A stretch of DNA of 64,000 nucleotides, from assembly GCA_964542455.1 (NCBI GenBank), contig CAZIUC010000017.1:21612-85611 (forward strand), read 5' to 3'. The stretch comes from PFJX01 sp964542455. Lineage in GTDB: Bacteria; Pseudomonadota; Gammaproteobacteria; Burkholderiales; Thiobacillaceae. The notes under the pieces were generated by a model, which had not been told where the DNA came from, made no database searches, and saw only the letters and a program-made list of their open reading frames with translations. The position numbers and the translations under genes are program-made. Positions 50,133-62,400 of this stretch are shown piece after piece. The first letter of the stretch is position 1; each line of letters opens with the position of its first letter.

Positions 50133-51386
50133 TCATTTGTCCTTACCCGGTGCCTCGATACCCAACTGCTTCACTTTCCGATACAGGTTGGTGCGATCCA
50201 GGCCGGCGCGGTCGGCGGCGCGGCTCATGCCCCAGTCGCACTCCCTCAGCAGGGCTTCCAGATAGGCTTTCTCGAAAGCATCGCGGGCATCTTTCAGGGG
50301 CAGGTGCAACATCAGGTCGATCCCGGTCTTGTCCTGGCCGGCCTTGGCGGGGAGCGCGGCATCGATCACCGCCAGGTCGATCGGGCCACTGCCGTCTTCC
50401 AGGGCCAGGCGCGCGGAGAGGGCTTCCAGTTCGGCCAGGTTGCCCGGCCAATCGTGTTCCGCCAGTCGCGCCAGCGCGGCCGTGGTGAATTTGAGCGGCG
50501 GCTGGCGCAGGCGCAGGCAAGCGGCTTCCAGCGCGCGCGCGGCGAGGCCTGGAATATCTTCGAGACGGTCGCGCAGAGGCGGCAGATCCACCACGGCATG
50601 CACGAGCAACTCATGCAACTCCGGCGTCAATCGCCCCTCGGCAAGCGCGCGCGCGGGGTCTTCCCGACCCACCGCCACCACGCGCGCGGCGAATTCACCG
50701 CGCCGCGCGATCAACAGGGTCAGGCCGCGTTGCTGCATCACGGTCAGGCCACCCAGGTCCGGTACGAACACCAGCCCGCCCTTGGCGCGCGCCAGGATGT
50801 CGGCGGGACGATTGGCCAGTTCGGCCGCTTCGTCGATCCGGACAAAGGGCGCGTCGGGCGGGGTGAGAAAACGCGCCACCACTTCCTCACCGGTGCCCGC
50901 CTCCGCCACCAGCAACACCGGCAGTCCGGCGCCGGCGGCCAACCCCAGGCGCTGTGCCAGGCGCTTCACGGCCTCACCGCTGCCCAGTTCTTCCAGGGTG
51001 CCGCTGGTGGTGGGCTTGGCCTGGCGCGAAGCCAGCGCCTTTTTCACAGTTTCCAGCAACTGCTTGTACGCGATGGGTTTTTCCAGATAGTCGAAGGCTC
51101 CCAGGCGAGTAGCCTCGACGGCGGTATGCACCGTGCCGTGGCCGGACATCATCACCACCGGCATGGTGAGCCTCCCCTGGCTGCGCCATTCCTTGAGCAG
51201 GGTCACCCCGTCCACATCGGGCATCCAGATGTCCAGCAGCACCAGGTCGGGCACTTTGTCGTCGAGCGCGGCACGGGCGCGTGTGCCGTTCTCCGCCATG
51301 CGTACTTCATAACCTTCTTCTTCCAGAATCTCGCGCATCAACTCGCGGATGCCGGGTTCGTCGTCCACCACCAGTATTTCAGGCAT
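50133..51386 (-). CDS. ntrX: NtrX-like response regulator with degenerate AAA+ domain
   Basis: NtrC-family protein of 417 residues. The receiver is normal: VVDDEPGIRELM, Asp52 (LVLLDIWMPDVDG), Lys in DYLEKPIAYKQL. The central AAA+ domain is decayed: Walker A reads AEAGTGEE instead of GxxGxGKE, and no GAFTGA loop is present, so it should not activate sigma-54 directly. A Fis-like helix-turn-helix (WGMSRAADRAGLDRTNLYRK) remains. It overlaps ntrY by 8 bases. It may act as a repressor or a sigma-70 regulator. Confidence 0.85.
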   Translation of the reverse strand: MPEILVVDDEPGIRELMREILEEEGYEVRMAENGTRARAALDDKVPDLVLLDIWMPDVDGVTLLKEWRSQGRLTMPVVMMSGHGTVHTAVEATRLGAFDYLEKPIAYKQLLETVKKALASRQAKPTTSGTLEELGSGEAVKRLAQRLGLAAGAGLPVLLVAEAGTGEEVVARFLTPPDAPFVRIDEAAELANRPADILARAKGGLVFVPDLGGLTVMQQRGLTLLIARRGEFAARVVAVGREDPARALAEGRLTPELHELLVHAVVDLPPLRDRLEDIPGLAARALEAACLRLRQPPLKFTTAALARLAEHDWPGNLAELEALSARLALEDGSGPIDLAVIDAALPAKAGQDKTGIDLMLHLPLKDARDAFEKAYLEALLRECDWGMSRAADRAGLDRTNLYRKVKQLGIEAPGKDK

Positions 51387-53514
51387 GTTGTTCTTCCTCA
51401 CTTATCAGTGCCGGCAGGCTGACGCAGATGCGCGCACCGCCCGTTTCCGGATTGTCTACCGCAATGCTGCCGTGATGCTCTTCCACAATTTTCTTCACCA
51501 CCGGCAAGCCCAGGCCGGTGCCCTTGGGCTTGCTGGTGACATAGGGTTCAAACAGGCGGCCCCGCAGTTCATCAGGAAAGCCCGGGCCGTTATCTTGCAC
51601 GGACAAGCTTACCTGACTCCCGCTCAGGGCCGTAGTTACGGTGATCAGTGGTGCCGCGCTGGTCTCCAGCGCCTCCTGCGCATTCTTCATCAGGTTGACC
51701 AGCACCTGCCCGATCAGGGCGGGGTCGCCCGCCACTGGCGGCAGTCCTTCGGCCAGGTGGCGCTCGATTGGGATGCCGCCTTCATACATGTGCAACACCT
51801 CCACGATGGTGGCGTTGATATCCAGGCGCTCGATACGCGGCGAGGGCAGCCGGGCATATTGCGCGAAGGCGTCCACCAACCCTTTCATGGCGGCGACCTG
51901 GCCGACGATGGTGGCGGTGGCGCGGATCAGGGTTTCCCGCGCGGGGCCTTCCAGCTTGTCCGCCAGCTTCGCCTCCAGGCGCTCGGCGGATAACTGGATC
52001 GGGGTCAGCGGGTTTTTGATCTCATGCGCCATACGCCGCGCCACCTCGCCCCAGGCGGCGTCGCGCTGGGCTTGCAGCAACTGGGTAACGTCGTCGATCA
52101 CCAGCACATAGTCGGGCGCCTCGCCGGCCGTGAGTGGCGTACCACGCGCCAGCAGGATGCGCTTGCCGTTGGGCGTGGCCAGTTCGATCTGCTCGCGCCA
52201 GGGTTGTGTCGGGCTGTCATGAAAATGCCGCACCATGTCGCGCACGAAACCGGCGAGGCCGGCATTTTCGCTGCTCCAATCGGGGAGCCGGCGCCCCTCC
52301 AGGTTCGCGCGCGCCACCCCCAGTATCTTCGCGGCGGCGGGATTGGCCACACGCACACCAAGGTCATGTTCCAGGGTGACGACGCCGGTGGTAACGCTGG
52401 ACAGCACGCCCTCCAGATAGGAGTTGGCTTCCAGCAGCTTGTCGCGACTTTCCTCGGCGACGGCGCGCGCGTCCGAGAGTTGCCGGGTCATGCGGTTGAA
52501 GGAATGGGTGAGCATGCCCAGTTCATCGCGGCTGGACACCGTTTGCACCTGGGTAAAATCGCCACGCGCCACCGCGCGGGTGCCGCGGGCCAGGGCGCGC
52601 AGCGGCGCGGCGAGACGCTCGGAAAGAACGAATGCCAGCGAAAAGGCGGCAAACAACGCCAGCGCCAGCGCCAGAGTCAGCGAAATACCGTACAGTCGTT
52701 TCAACCCCAGGCGCGAGAGCAGCAGCTCCTGATACCCCTGGCGCGCCTCTTCCACCTGTTGCGCATCCTGGGCCAGTTGCTGCGGAACCGGTTGCATCAC
52801 TTGCACCACGCGCGGGCGCTCGGACAACGACGACATGTTCACCGACGCCACCACCCGCACCATGATGCCGCCGCTATCCGTCGCCTGCAGGCGAGACCAG
52901 GTCTGTTGCATGCGGACCTGCCAGAGGGCGCCGCGCTCCGGTGATTTGGGCAAAAGGCTGGCGCGATCGGAGGAGGAAAATCCCAGCATGTTGCCGTTGT
53001 CGTCGAACAGCCCCAGTTCCTGCACCCCCGTCGCTTCTCGAAGTTCGTCCAGTCGCGCGACTTGCAGGATCGGCGGCAGGTCACCCACCTGCTGAGCCAG
53101 GCGCTCGGTCTTCTTCACTGTTTCCCGCTGCACATGCTCCAGTGCCGATTGGCCCAGGGCCAGGCCACCTTCCAGTGCATTCTCCATGCGCACATCGAAC
53201 CAGGACTCGATGGAGCGCACCAGAAACTGCACCGACACCCCATAGACCACCAGGCCAGGGACCAGCGACATGAGACCGATGATCAGGAACAAGCGCGTGG
53301 TGAGTTTGGCGCCGAACACGCCGGCACGAATACGCCGCAGCAGCAGGTAGGCTTGATACGCGATCAGCGCCACCAACCCGACCGCGGCGGCGACGGTGAT
53401 CCAGAGCAACAGCGGCAGATTGCTGGCGAAGAATTCGGTATTGCCCGCCGCGGCCGCCAATAGCGCGATCAGGGCCGAACCGATAAGCAGGCTGCCGGCA
53501 ACGAGGTAGAGCAT
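51379..53514 (-). CDS. ntrY: NtrY-like membrane sensor histidine kinase
   Basis: Kinase of 711 residues. Several membrane helices lie in the first 100 residues (LIGSALIALLAAAAG; LLLWITVAAAVGLVALIAYQ; LFLIIGLMSLVPGLVVYG), with another near 285-305. HAMP (RALARGTRAVARGDFTQVQ), PAS, the phospho-acceptor His in ARRMAHEIKNPLTPIQLSAE, and the ATPase domain (GTGLGLPVVKKIVEEHHGSI) follow. This is the NtrY plan. Paired with the NtrX-like regulator and placed before trkA, it may respond to envelope, redox or nitrogen state. Confidence 0.9.
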   Translation of the reverse strand: MLYLVAGSLLIGSALIALLAAAAGNTEFFASNLPLLLWITVAAAVGLVALIAYQAYLLLRRIRAGVFGAKLTTRLFLIIGLMSLVPGLVVYGVSVQFLVRSIESWFDVRMENALEGGLALGQSALEHVQRETVKKTERLAQQVGDLPPILQVARLDELREATGVQELGLFDDNGNMLGFSSSDRASLLPKSPERGALWQVRMQQTWSRLQATDSGGIMVRVVASVNMSSLSERPRVVQVMQPVPQQLAQDAQQVEEARQGYQELLLSRLGLKRLYGISLTLALALALFAAFSLAFVLSERLAAPLRALARGTRAVARGDFTQVQTVSSRDELGMLTHSFNRMTRQLSDARAVAEESRDKLLEANSYLEGVLSSVTTGVVTLEHDLGVRVANPAAAKILGVARANLEGRRLPDWSSENAGLAGFVRDMVRHFHDSPTQPWREQIELATPNGKRILLARGTPLTAGEAPDYVLVIDDVTQLLQAQRDAAWGEVARRMAHEIKNPLTPIQLSAERLEAKLADKLEGPARETLIRATATIVGQVAAMKGLVDAFAQYARLPSPRIERLDINATIVEVLHMYEGGIPIERHLAEGLPPVAGDPALIGQVLVNLMKNAQEALETSAAPLITVTTALSGSQVSLSVQDNGPGFPDELRGRLFEPYVTSKPKGTGLGLPVVKKIVEEHHGSIAVDNPETGGARICVSLPALISEEEQHA

Positions 53515-53625
53515 CAGTGAGGGAGAGAAATGGGAAAGGTGAGACAGACGAAGGAGGCTGGGTCATCAAACCCGTGGATGCTTCCCCATTTCACCCCCCC
53601 CTTCACCCGGTTCCCTTTCCCCATA

Positions 53626-54192
53626 TCAGTACTTGAAGCTGCGTTCCAGCCAGCCGGAATCGAGCTGCCAGCGACCCGATGAGGCTAGCGCGTTGACTTG
53701 CAAGGGTTTCGGCAACTGGGAGATGTCCAGGTACATGCGCAGGTAGATCTTGTACTCGGCCTTTTTCTTCATCTGTTTGACGTTGACCACGGCCCAGTCG
53801 CGCAGATCTCCCACCGCTTGCAGGGCATCGGAGAGGCTTTCATGCGCGCTGGAAACGCCGCTGAGCGAAACGTAATACTGGCGCAGCAAGGCGTTGTAGG
53901 AGAGGCGAACGCTACGCTCCAGATCGGAAAGCCCCTCGGCCAGCCACCAGTTACGTTCGCGTTCCGCTTCCACAGCCTGTACGAAAGTGAGTTGCACACC
54001 ACGACGCAATGCGTCATCCAGGGTGGGGGAAAGCTGAATGGAAAAACTGCCGCTCAGGTGGAACAACTCTCCCCTTTGCACCACGTCGATCTGTTGCCCC
54101 TGAATACCCTCGGCGCGGACAGCGGGAATCGCCGCCATCAGCATGGCCAGACTGACCACATGCAGAAATTTACGCCTTGAGCAAACGTGCAT
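53626..54192 (-). CDS. DUF4390 secreted protein
   Basis: A 188-residue protein with a signal peptide (FLHVVSLAMLMAAIPAVRA, cleaved before EGIQG) and one beta-rich domain: FHLSGSFSIQLSPTLDDALR, LRRGVQLTFVQAVEAERERN and KIYLRMYLDISQLPKPLQVN. This DUF4390 family is found mainly in betaproteobacteria, in just this place between rsmB and ntrY. A periplasmic location is likely, and a link to signal reception by NtrY is only suggested by position. The start overlaps the 3' end of rsmB by 23 bases. Confidence 0.82.
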   Translation of the reverse strand: MHVCSRRKFLHVVSLAMLMAAIPAVRAEGIQGQQIDVVQRGELFHLSGSFSIQLSPTLDDALRRGVQLTFVQAVEAERERNWWLAEGLSDLERSVRLSYNALLRQYYVSLSGVSSAHESLSDALQAVGDLRDWAVVNVKQMKKKAEYKIYLRMYLDISQLPKPLQVNALASSGRWQLDSGWLERSFKY

Positions 54193-55450
54193 AGAAGAAT
54201 CCATCCATCTCCGGGCCGGGGAGCAACTGACCCGCGCGGGTTGCCGGCACAACCTCACAGCGGGCGTCGCCATGACGGGCCAGGAAGGCAGCCACCTGAT
54301 CGGCATTTTCCTCGCGAAAAAGGCTGCATGTGGCATAAAGCATTGTGCCAGCCGGCTTCAACAGCGGCCACAGCGCATCCATGAGACGGCGTTGCTGGCG
54401 CGCCAGTTGTTGCACGTCCTCGGGCCGCTTCAGCCATTTTCCATCCGGGTGCCGGCGTACCACCCCGGAGGCGGTGCAGGGGGCATCGAGCAGGATGCGG
54501 TCGAATGGTTGACCATCCCACCAGGCCGCCGTGTTGGCGGCATCGCCCGTGACCAGCGTGGCACTGAGGCCAAGTCGATCCAGATTTTCCCGCACCCGGC
54601 CGAGACGAACAGCATCGCTGTCCAGCGCAACCAGGTCGAGATCATGCAATTCGAGAAGGTGGCCGGTCTTGCCACCGGGCGCGGCGCAGGCGTCCAGCAC
54701 CCGCTCGCCGTCGTCGCTGCCAAGGAAGGTGGCCGCGAGCTGCGCGCCCAGGTCCTGCACGGAAACCAGACCGTCGAAAAAGCCCGGCAGATCTCCCACC
54801 GGCACGGGGCGTTGCAAGGTCAAGGCCCACTCTCCGCTTTGCCGCGCGGCGATACCAGCCGCGTCAAGTTGCTTGAGGTAACCGGCGACGCCGCCCCTGC
54901 GTCGGTTCACTCGCAGGGTCATGGGCGGATGCGCGTTCTGCGCTTCGACGATGGCCCGCCAATCGGATGGGTACTGCTCCCGCAGACGATTAAGCCACCA
55001 GAGGGGGAGATTCCAGCGCGCCTCCGGATCAGCCTCGGCGGCTGCCTCCAGCTCCGCGCGGCGGCGCTGGAAATTGCGTAGCACCGCATTGACGAAGCCG
55101 CGCGCGCCCGGGTAGCGCTCGGCCACCACCGCCACCGTCTCATTCACTACCGCATAGGCTGGCGTTTCGCCCGCCTCCAATTCGTACAGACCGACCAGAA
55201 GATGGCCGGATAGCGTCACCGGTTTGAGCGGCCGCTCGCACAGGGTGGTGAGATAGAAGCCCAATCGCCCCGCATTACGCAGGGCGCCATAAGCAAGATT
55301 CTGTACAGTCGAGAGCCCGTCCGGCGCCAGCCTGCGCAGATTGCCCAATGCCAGGGTCAGGCTGGCGCCGTCCAGCAGCACGTCATTGACCAGATTCGCG
55401 GCCAGAAGGCGGGGGTTGTTCGAGGGAGCATCGCGGTTGGGTGCGGACAT
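54170..55450 (-). CDS. rsmB: 16S rRNA m5C967 methyltransferase
   Basis: RsmB/Fmu enzyme of 426 residues. The first 145 residues or so form a NusB-like RNA-binding domain (AANLVNDVLLDGASLTLALG; AYGALRNAGRLGFYLTTLC). The SAM-dependent domain has VLDACAAPGGKTGHLLEL, LLDAPCTASGVVRRHPDGKW with the release cysteine, and LYATCSLFREENADQVAAFL with the catalytic nucleophile cysteine. It methylates C967 of 16S rRNA. It begins the run rsmB-DUF4390-ntrYX-trkA-trkH. Confidence 0.95.
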   Translation of the reverse strand: MSAPNRDAPSNNPRLLAANLVNDVLLDGASLTLALGNLRRLAPDGLSTVQNLAYGALRNAGRLGFYLTTLCERPLKPVTLSGHLLVGLYELEAGETPAYAVVNETVAVVAERYPGARGFVNAVLRNFQRRRAELEAAAEADPEARWNLPLWWLNRLREQYPSDWRAIVEAQNAHPPMTLRVNRRRGGVAGYLKQLDAAGIAARQSGEWALTLQRPVPVGDLPGFFDGLVSVQDLGAQLAATFLGSDDGERVLDACAAPGGKTGHLLELHDLDLVALDSDAVRLGRVRENLDRLGLSATLVTGDAANTAAWWDGQPFDRILLDAPCTASGVVRRHPDGKWLKRPEDVQQLARQQRRLMDALWPLLKPAGTMLYATCSLFREENADQVAAFLARHGDARCEVVPATRAGQLLPGPEMDGFFYARLLKA

Positions 55451-55539
55451 GGGCCGCGATTATCCAGCAAAAGTCTGGCCGAAAACGATTCCGCCAGGTT
55501 GAGAACCTGGCGGAAACGAGATGCGAGTGTTGGTGCTGC

Positions 55540-57444
<1,905 letters not shown>

Positions 57445-57485
57445 TTTGACTCCTTTGCGGCCAACTCGCCACGACCAGTGAGAAC

Positions 57486-58154
57486 TTAGTCGAAATCCGG
57501 GGCCGATTCAATCAAGGCCGACACTGACGCGGGTTTTGCCTTCAGTCCGCGGCCCAATAAATACACTTCACGACTACTGTCACGCGATGCTTCCGGTTTA
57601 CGCGCCGCGACCTTCCGGAACACCGCGCGCATCGCCTTCATGTAATCCTCGAAACCCGCGCCCTGAAACACCTTGACCAAAAAAACACCTTCAGGTTGCA
57701 GGTATTCGGCCGCGAACTCGAGCGCGAGTTCCACAAGCTGGTAACTCCTGGCCTGATCGGTGAGTATGACCCCGGTGATATTGGGTGCCATGTCGGAAAG
57801 TACAAGATCAACCGCCTTGCCCTGCAGCGCGGCATCCACCTTTTCCAGACCGCTAGCCTCAGTGAAATCCCCCTGGATGAAGGTAATGTGGTTCATCCCG
57901 GTCATCTCCAGCAGGTCGATACCGACGATACGCCCCTGCCCTTTCATCCGCTCCACCGCCACCTGGCACCAGCCACCCGGCGCACATCCAAGATCGACCA
58001 TTACCATGCCAGGTCGCAAGAGATGATCGTGGTCGTCGATTTCCATCAACTTGTAGGCTGAGCGCGAGCGATACCCCTGTACCACCGACTGGCGCACATA
58101 GAAATCGTTGACATGCTTCTGATGCCAGACGCGGGTTTTGGCTTGTCGTTTCAT
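57486..58154 (-). CDS. rlmE: 23S rRNA 2'-O-methyltransferase RlmE (FtsJ/RrmJ)
   Basis: Methylates U2552 of 23S rRNA; 222 residues. YRSRSAYKLMEIDDHDHLLR contains the first catalytic lysine, MVMVDLGCAPGGWCQVAVER the SAM loop, VDLVLSDMAPNITGV the catalytic aspartate and GVFLVKVFQGAGFEDYM the second lysine, giving the K-D-K-E tetrad. It is paired with ftsH downstream and divergent from yhbY, the common arrangement, with a very short shared promoter region. Confidence 0.95.
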   Translation of the reverse strand: MKRQAKTRVWHQKHVNDFYVRQSVVQGYRSRSAYKLMEIDDHDHLLRPGMVMVDLGCAPGGWCQVAVERMKGQGRIVGIDLLEMTGMNHITFIQGDFTEASGLEKVDAALQGKAVDLVLSDMAPNITGVILTDQARSYQLVELALEFAAEYLQPEGVFLVKVFQGAGFEDYMKAMRAVFRKVAARKPEASRDSSREVYLLGRGLKAKPASVSALIESAPDFD

Positions 58155-58188
58155 GGGCTACTATCGCCGCCTTTTCCGGAGAAGCTGT

Positions 58189-58482
58189 ATGCGTGAACTA
58201 ACTGTCGAACAACGTAAGTATCTGAAAGGTCTTGCGCACTCGCTCAAGCCGGTAGTGATGATCGGCACGCAAGGCCTGACCGAGGCGGTAATCAAGGAGG
58301 CTGGCGTGGCGCTCGCGGCGCACGAACTGATCAAGGTACGAGTACTGGGCGATGACCGCGCCGCGCGCGAAGCGTGGTTTCTCGAACTCAGTAAGGCGCT
58401 CGACGCGGCGCCGGTGCAGCACATAGGCAAATTGTTATTGCTCTACAAAGCAGCGGAAAAAGCGAAGATCAAATTACCTTGA
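58189..58482 (+). CDS. yhbY: YhbY-family RNA-binding protein (CRM domain)
   Basis: Ninety-seven-residue CRS1-YhbY domain protein associated with the assembling 50S subunit. LTVEQRKYLKGLAHSLKPVV is followed by the GxxG-like loop MIGTQGLTEAVIKEAGVALA, and ALDAAPVQHIGKLLLLYKAA ends it. ATG at 58189 follows GGAGAAG. It is divergent from rlmE and overlaps the 3' end of the convergent DUF4149 gene by 9 bases. Confidence 0.93.
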   Translation: MRELTVEQRKYLKGLAHSLKPVVMIGTQGLTEAVIKEAGVALAAHELIKVRVLGDDRAAREAWFLELSKALDAAPVQHIGKLLLLYKAAEKAKIKLP

Positions 58483-58929
58483 GTTCTGCTTGGCGACCAA
58501 CGCCAGGCCAAGCAGGCTTTCAATCAGGTACACCACGCTGGAAATACCATGCCAGGTGGCGAAACGGTCGCGGAACAGGCTTTCCATTACATCTTTCGGC
58601 ATGGCCTGATCCTTGAGTTGTTGCAAGATCGGTTGAATGCCGAAATGCTGGGCAACCGTCAGCAGCAACATGACCAGCACGATCCAGAAAATTCCTTGTT
58701 TGAACGCGGCCCCGCCTTGGCGGCTCAGACGAAACACCAGTAACCAGCCGCCGCACAACAGCCCAACCCAGGCGATATGGCCGAACAGCTTGCCGGCCAA
58801 CATGCCCGCCAACATGCGGTCATCCAGGTTATAGAACAGGGTCGGGGCGGCCAGATAGCCTACCGCCCACAGCCCGCCAACCCAGAGCGCAATGGCCCAA
58901 GCGGCAAGAAGATCGGAGAGGCGTTTCAT
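58474..58929 (-). CDS. DUF4149 family integral membrane protein
   Basis: A 151-residue protein with four hydrophobic segments: LLAAWAIALWVGGLWAVGYL, the LFGHIAWVGLLCGGWLLVF region, IFWIVLVMLLLTVAQHFGI, and SSVVYLIESLLGLALVAKQ. The sequence WVGGLWAVGYLAAPTLFYNL is typical of the DUF4149/TMEM205-like family. Function unknown. ATG at 58929 is preferred to a TTG two codons earlier. It is downstream of greA on the same strand. Confidence 0.85.
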   Translation of the reverse strand: MKRLSDLLAAWAIALWVGGLWAVGYLAAPTLFYNLDDRMLAGMLAGKLFGHIAWVGLLCGGWLLVFRLSRQGGAAFKQGIFWIVLVMLLLTVAQHFGIQPILQQLKDQAMPKDVMESLFRDRFATWHGISSVVYLIESLLGLALVAKQNSR

Positions 58930-58995
58930 TTTCAAGTTGGCAGAGGTCAGTCAGCAGCAAGCGCTGAGTTTTTCTGACGACTGCAAACTGACGGC

Positions 58996-59472
58996 TCAAA
59001 CATAGTGGACGTCGACGATTTCGTAATGCCGCAGACCACCCGGTGCGTTCACATCGGCCACGTCGCCGGCGTATTTGCCGATCAGCGCGCGGGCGATGGG
59101 AGAACCCACGGATATCTTGCCGGCTTTGATGTTGGCTTCGTCGTCACCGACGATCTGGTACTTCACTTCGTCGCCGGTTTCCACATCCACCAACTCGACA
59201 GTGGCACCGAATACAACACGGCCCTCGGCGTCGAGATGCCGTGGGTCGATGATCTGGGCATTGGAGAGTTTGCCTTCAAGGTCCTTGATACGACCTTCAA
59301 CGAAGCCCTGTTTTTCCTTGGCGGCATCGTATTCAGCATTCTCCGACAGGTCACCATGTGAACGCGCTTCAGCAATGGCGGCTATGACGTTTGGCCGTTC
59401 GACACTTTTCAGACGTTGCAGTTCATTGCGCAACAGGTCGGCGCCAACCACCGTCAGGGGAACTTTGTTCAT
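58996..59472 (-). CDS. greA: Transcription elongation factor GreA
   Basis: Cleavage factor of 158 residues that rescues backtracked RNA polymerase. The N-terminal coiled coil (LRNELQRLKSVERPNVIAAI; AEARSHGDLSENAEYDAAKE) carries the tip acidic residues in DLSENAEYD, and the globular domain has YQIVGDDEANIKAGKISVGS and SPIARALIGKYAGD. ATG at 59472 is the family start. It follows carB by 11 bases and is probably cotranscribed with carAB, a common betaproteobacterial order. Confidence 0.96.
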   Translation of the reverse strand: MNKVPLTVVGADLLRNELQRLKSVERPNVIAAIAEARSHGDLSENAEYDAAKEKQGFVEGRIKDLEGKLSNAQIIDPRHLDAEGRVVFGATVELVDVETGDEVKYQIVGDDEANIKAGKISVGSPIARALIGKYAGDVADVNAPGGLRHYEIVDVHYV

Positions 59473-59483
59473 GTAAAAACCTT

Positions 59484-62400
59484 TCAGTGCAGACGCTTGT
59501 GCAGGTCTTGAAGGGAATAGACCGTGATATCGCGACGTTCCTTCATACCCAGGCAAGCTGCCTTGGCACCGGCAAGCGTCGTGAAGTAGGGAATGTTCTG
59601 GGTCAGCGCGGCGGCACGGATCGCGAAGGAATCCTTCATCGCCCGCTTGTCTTCCACCACGTTGACAATCAACTGGATTTCACGGTTCTTGATCATATCG
59701 ACGATATGTGGGCGCCCTTCGGCCACCTTGTTGACGCGGGTGACCGGCACACCGGCACTGTCAATGACGTTGGCGGTACCTCTCGTGGCAAACAATTTGA
59801 AGCCCAGTTCATGCAGGTACGCCGAAATCTCGGCAACCTGCGGATGATCCGGATTGCGCACGGAAATAAAAATGTTGCCGACACGCGGCAGTTTCACGCT
59901 GGCACCGTACTGAGACTTCAGGAAGGCTTCGCCAAAACTCTCGCCTACCCCCATGACTTCGCCGGTTGATTTCATTTCCGGCGTCAGGATCGGATCCACA
60001 CCAGGGAATTTTCGGAATGGAAAGACAGCTTCTTTCACCGAGTAATAAGGCGGAATAACTTCGTGTTCCGCGTTCTGCTCTTTCAGGGTCTTCCCCGCCA
60101 TGCAGCGAGCGGCAATTTTCGCCAGTTGGCGCCCCGTGGCCTTGGAGACAAAAGGCACAGTGCGCGAGGCACGTGGGTTCACTTCCAACACATAGACCTC
60201 AGCTGCGTCTCCCTTGCCCTTGATCGCGAACTGCACGTTCATCAGGCCGACCACGTTGAGTGCCTTGGCCATCGCCACGGTTTGTCGGCGCAGTTCATCC
60301 TGGATAGCGGGAGTAAGACTGTACGGAGGCAACGAGCAGGCCGAGTCGCCGGAGTGCACGCCGGCCTGTTCGATGTGTTCCATAATGCCGCCGATCAAGA
60401 CCTGATCACCGTCGGAGAGGGCATCGACGTCGACTTCGATGGCGTCGTTGAGGAAACGGTCGAGCAATACCGGGGAGTCGTTCGAGACCTTCACCGCTTC
60501 ACGCATATAGCGCCGCAAATCGGCCTCTTCATGCACGATTTCCATCGCACGGCCACCAAGTACATAAGAGGGGCGCACTACAAGCGGGTAGCCGATTTCG
60601 ACCGCCAGGCGGATCGCCTCATCTTCGGCACGCGCTGTACGGTTAGGCGGTTGCAGCAGGCCAAGTTCTTGCAACATCTTCTGAAAACGCTCTCGGTCTT
60701 CCGCCGCGTCGATCATGTCCGGCGTGGTACCAATGATAGGCACACCATACTTTTCCAGGTCGCGCGCCAGCTTCAGTGGCGTCTGGCCACCGTATTGGAC
60801 GATCACGCCAACCGGCTTTTCGATACGAACAACTTCTAGCACGTCTTCCAGTGTAAGTGGCTCGAAATAGAGACGATCAGAGGTGTCGTAATCGGTGGAA
60901 ACCGTCTCCGGGTTGCAGTTGACCATAATGGTTTCATAACCATCTTCGCGCATGGCGAGTGCTGCGTGCACACAGCAATAATCGAACTCGATGCCCTGGC
61001 CAATGCGGTTGGGTCCACCACCAAGCACCATTATTTTTTTGCGGTTGGAAGGCTGCGCCTCGCACTCTTCCTCATAGGTGGAATACATATAGGCAGTGGT
61101 CGTGGCGAACTCCGCCGCGCAAGTATCGACCCGCTTGTAGACCGGATGGATGTCCAAGTCCCAGCGTCGCCCACGTAACAAGTGTTGATCCGTTCCCAGC
61201 AGAGTGGCCAGACGACGGTCTGAAAACCCGTTGCGCTTAAGCATGAACAGCTCCTCACGCGACAGATCGGCCAATAGCCGGCCTTTCAACTCACCTTCCT
61301 GACGAACGATGTCCTCAATCTGGGCCAGGAACCAGGGGTCGATATTGCTTGCCGTCTGCACTTCGTCGAAGCTCATGCCGATGCGTAGGGCATCAGCCAC
61401 GTACCAAAGACGTTCGGGACCGGGGTTACCCAGTTCCGCCTCAATCTCGTCTTGGTCGCTGGTCTTTTCATCAAGGCCATCAACTCCGGTTTCCAGGCCA
61501 CGTAAAGCTTTTTGCAGAGATTCCTGGAATGTGCGGCCTATGGCCATTACCTCACCCACCGACTTCATCTGAGTGGTTAGACGATCATTGGCCTGCGGGA
61601 ATTTCTCGAAGGCAAAACGCGGCACTTTAGTGACCACGTAATCGATGGATGGCTCGAATGAGGCAGGCGTGGCGCCGCCGGTGATGTCATTCTTCAATTC
61701 ATCCAAAGTAAAACCGACAGCCAGCTTTGCCGCCACCTTGGCAATGGGGAAGCCGGTGGCCTTCGACGCGAGCGCGGAAGAACGCGACACGCGCGGATTC
61801 ATCTCGATCACCACAATCTTGCCATCGGCTGGATTAATGGCAAATTGCACATTCGAGCCACCTGTATCGACCCCAATTTCGCGCAGGACGGCAATGGAGG
61901 CGTTGCGCAGTAGCTGGTATTCACGGTCGGTCAGAGTCTGTGCGGGAGCGACGGTAATAGAGTCGCCGGTATGCACACCCATGGGATCAAGGTTTTCGAT
62001 GGAGCAGACGATAATGCAGTTGTCCGCGTGATCGCGAACCACTTCCATCTCGAATTCCTTCCATCCGATAAGAGATTCTTCAATCAGTAGCTCTTTAGTC
62101 GGAGAGGCATCCAGGCCGCGTTCACAAATCGTGAGGAATTCCTCCATGTTGTAGGCAATGCCTCCACCACTTCCGCCCATCGTGAATGACGGTCGAATAA
62201 TGGTCGGAAAACCGATGCCGGCCTGAATCTGCATGGCCTCCTCAAGACTGTGTGCCAAGGCGGAGCGGGGGTTGGCCAGACCAATTCGGGCCATAGCCTG
62301 CTTGAATTTTTCACGATCCTCAGCCATGTCGATGGCATCACGACTGGCACCGATCAATTCGACGTCGTATTTTTCCAGCACGCCGAACTTGGCTAGATCA

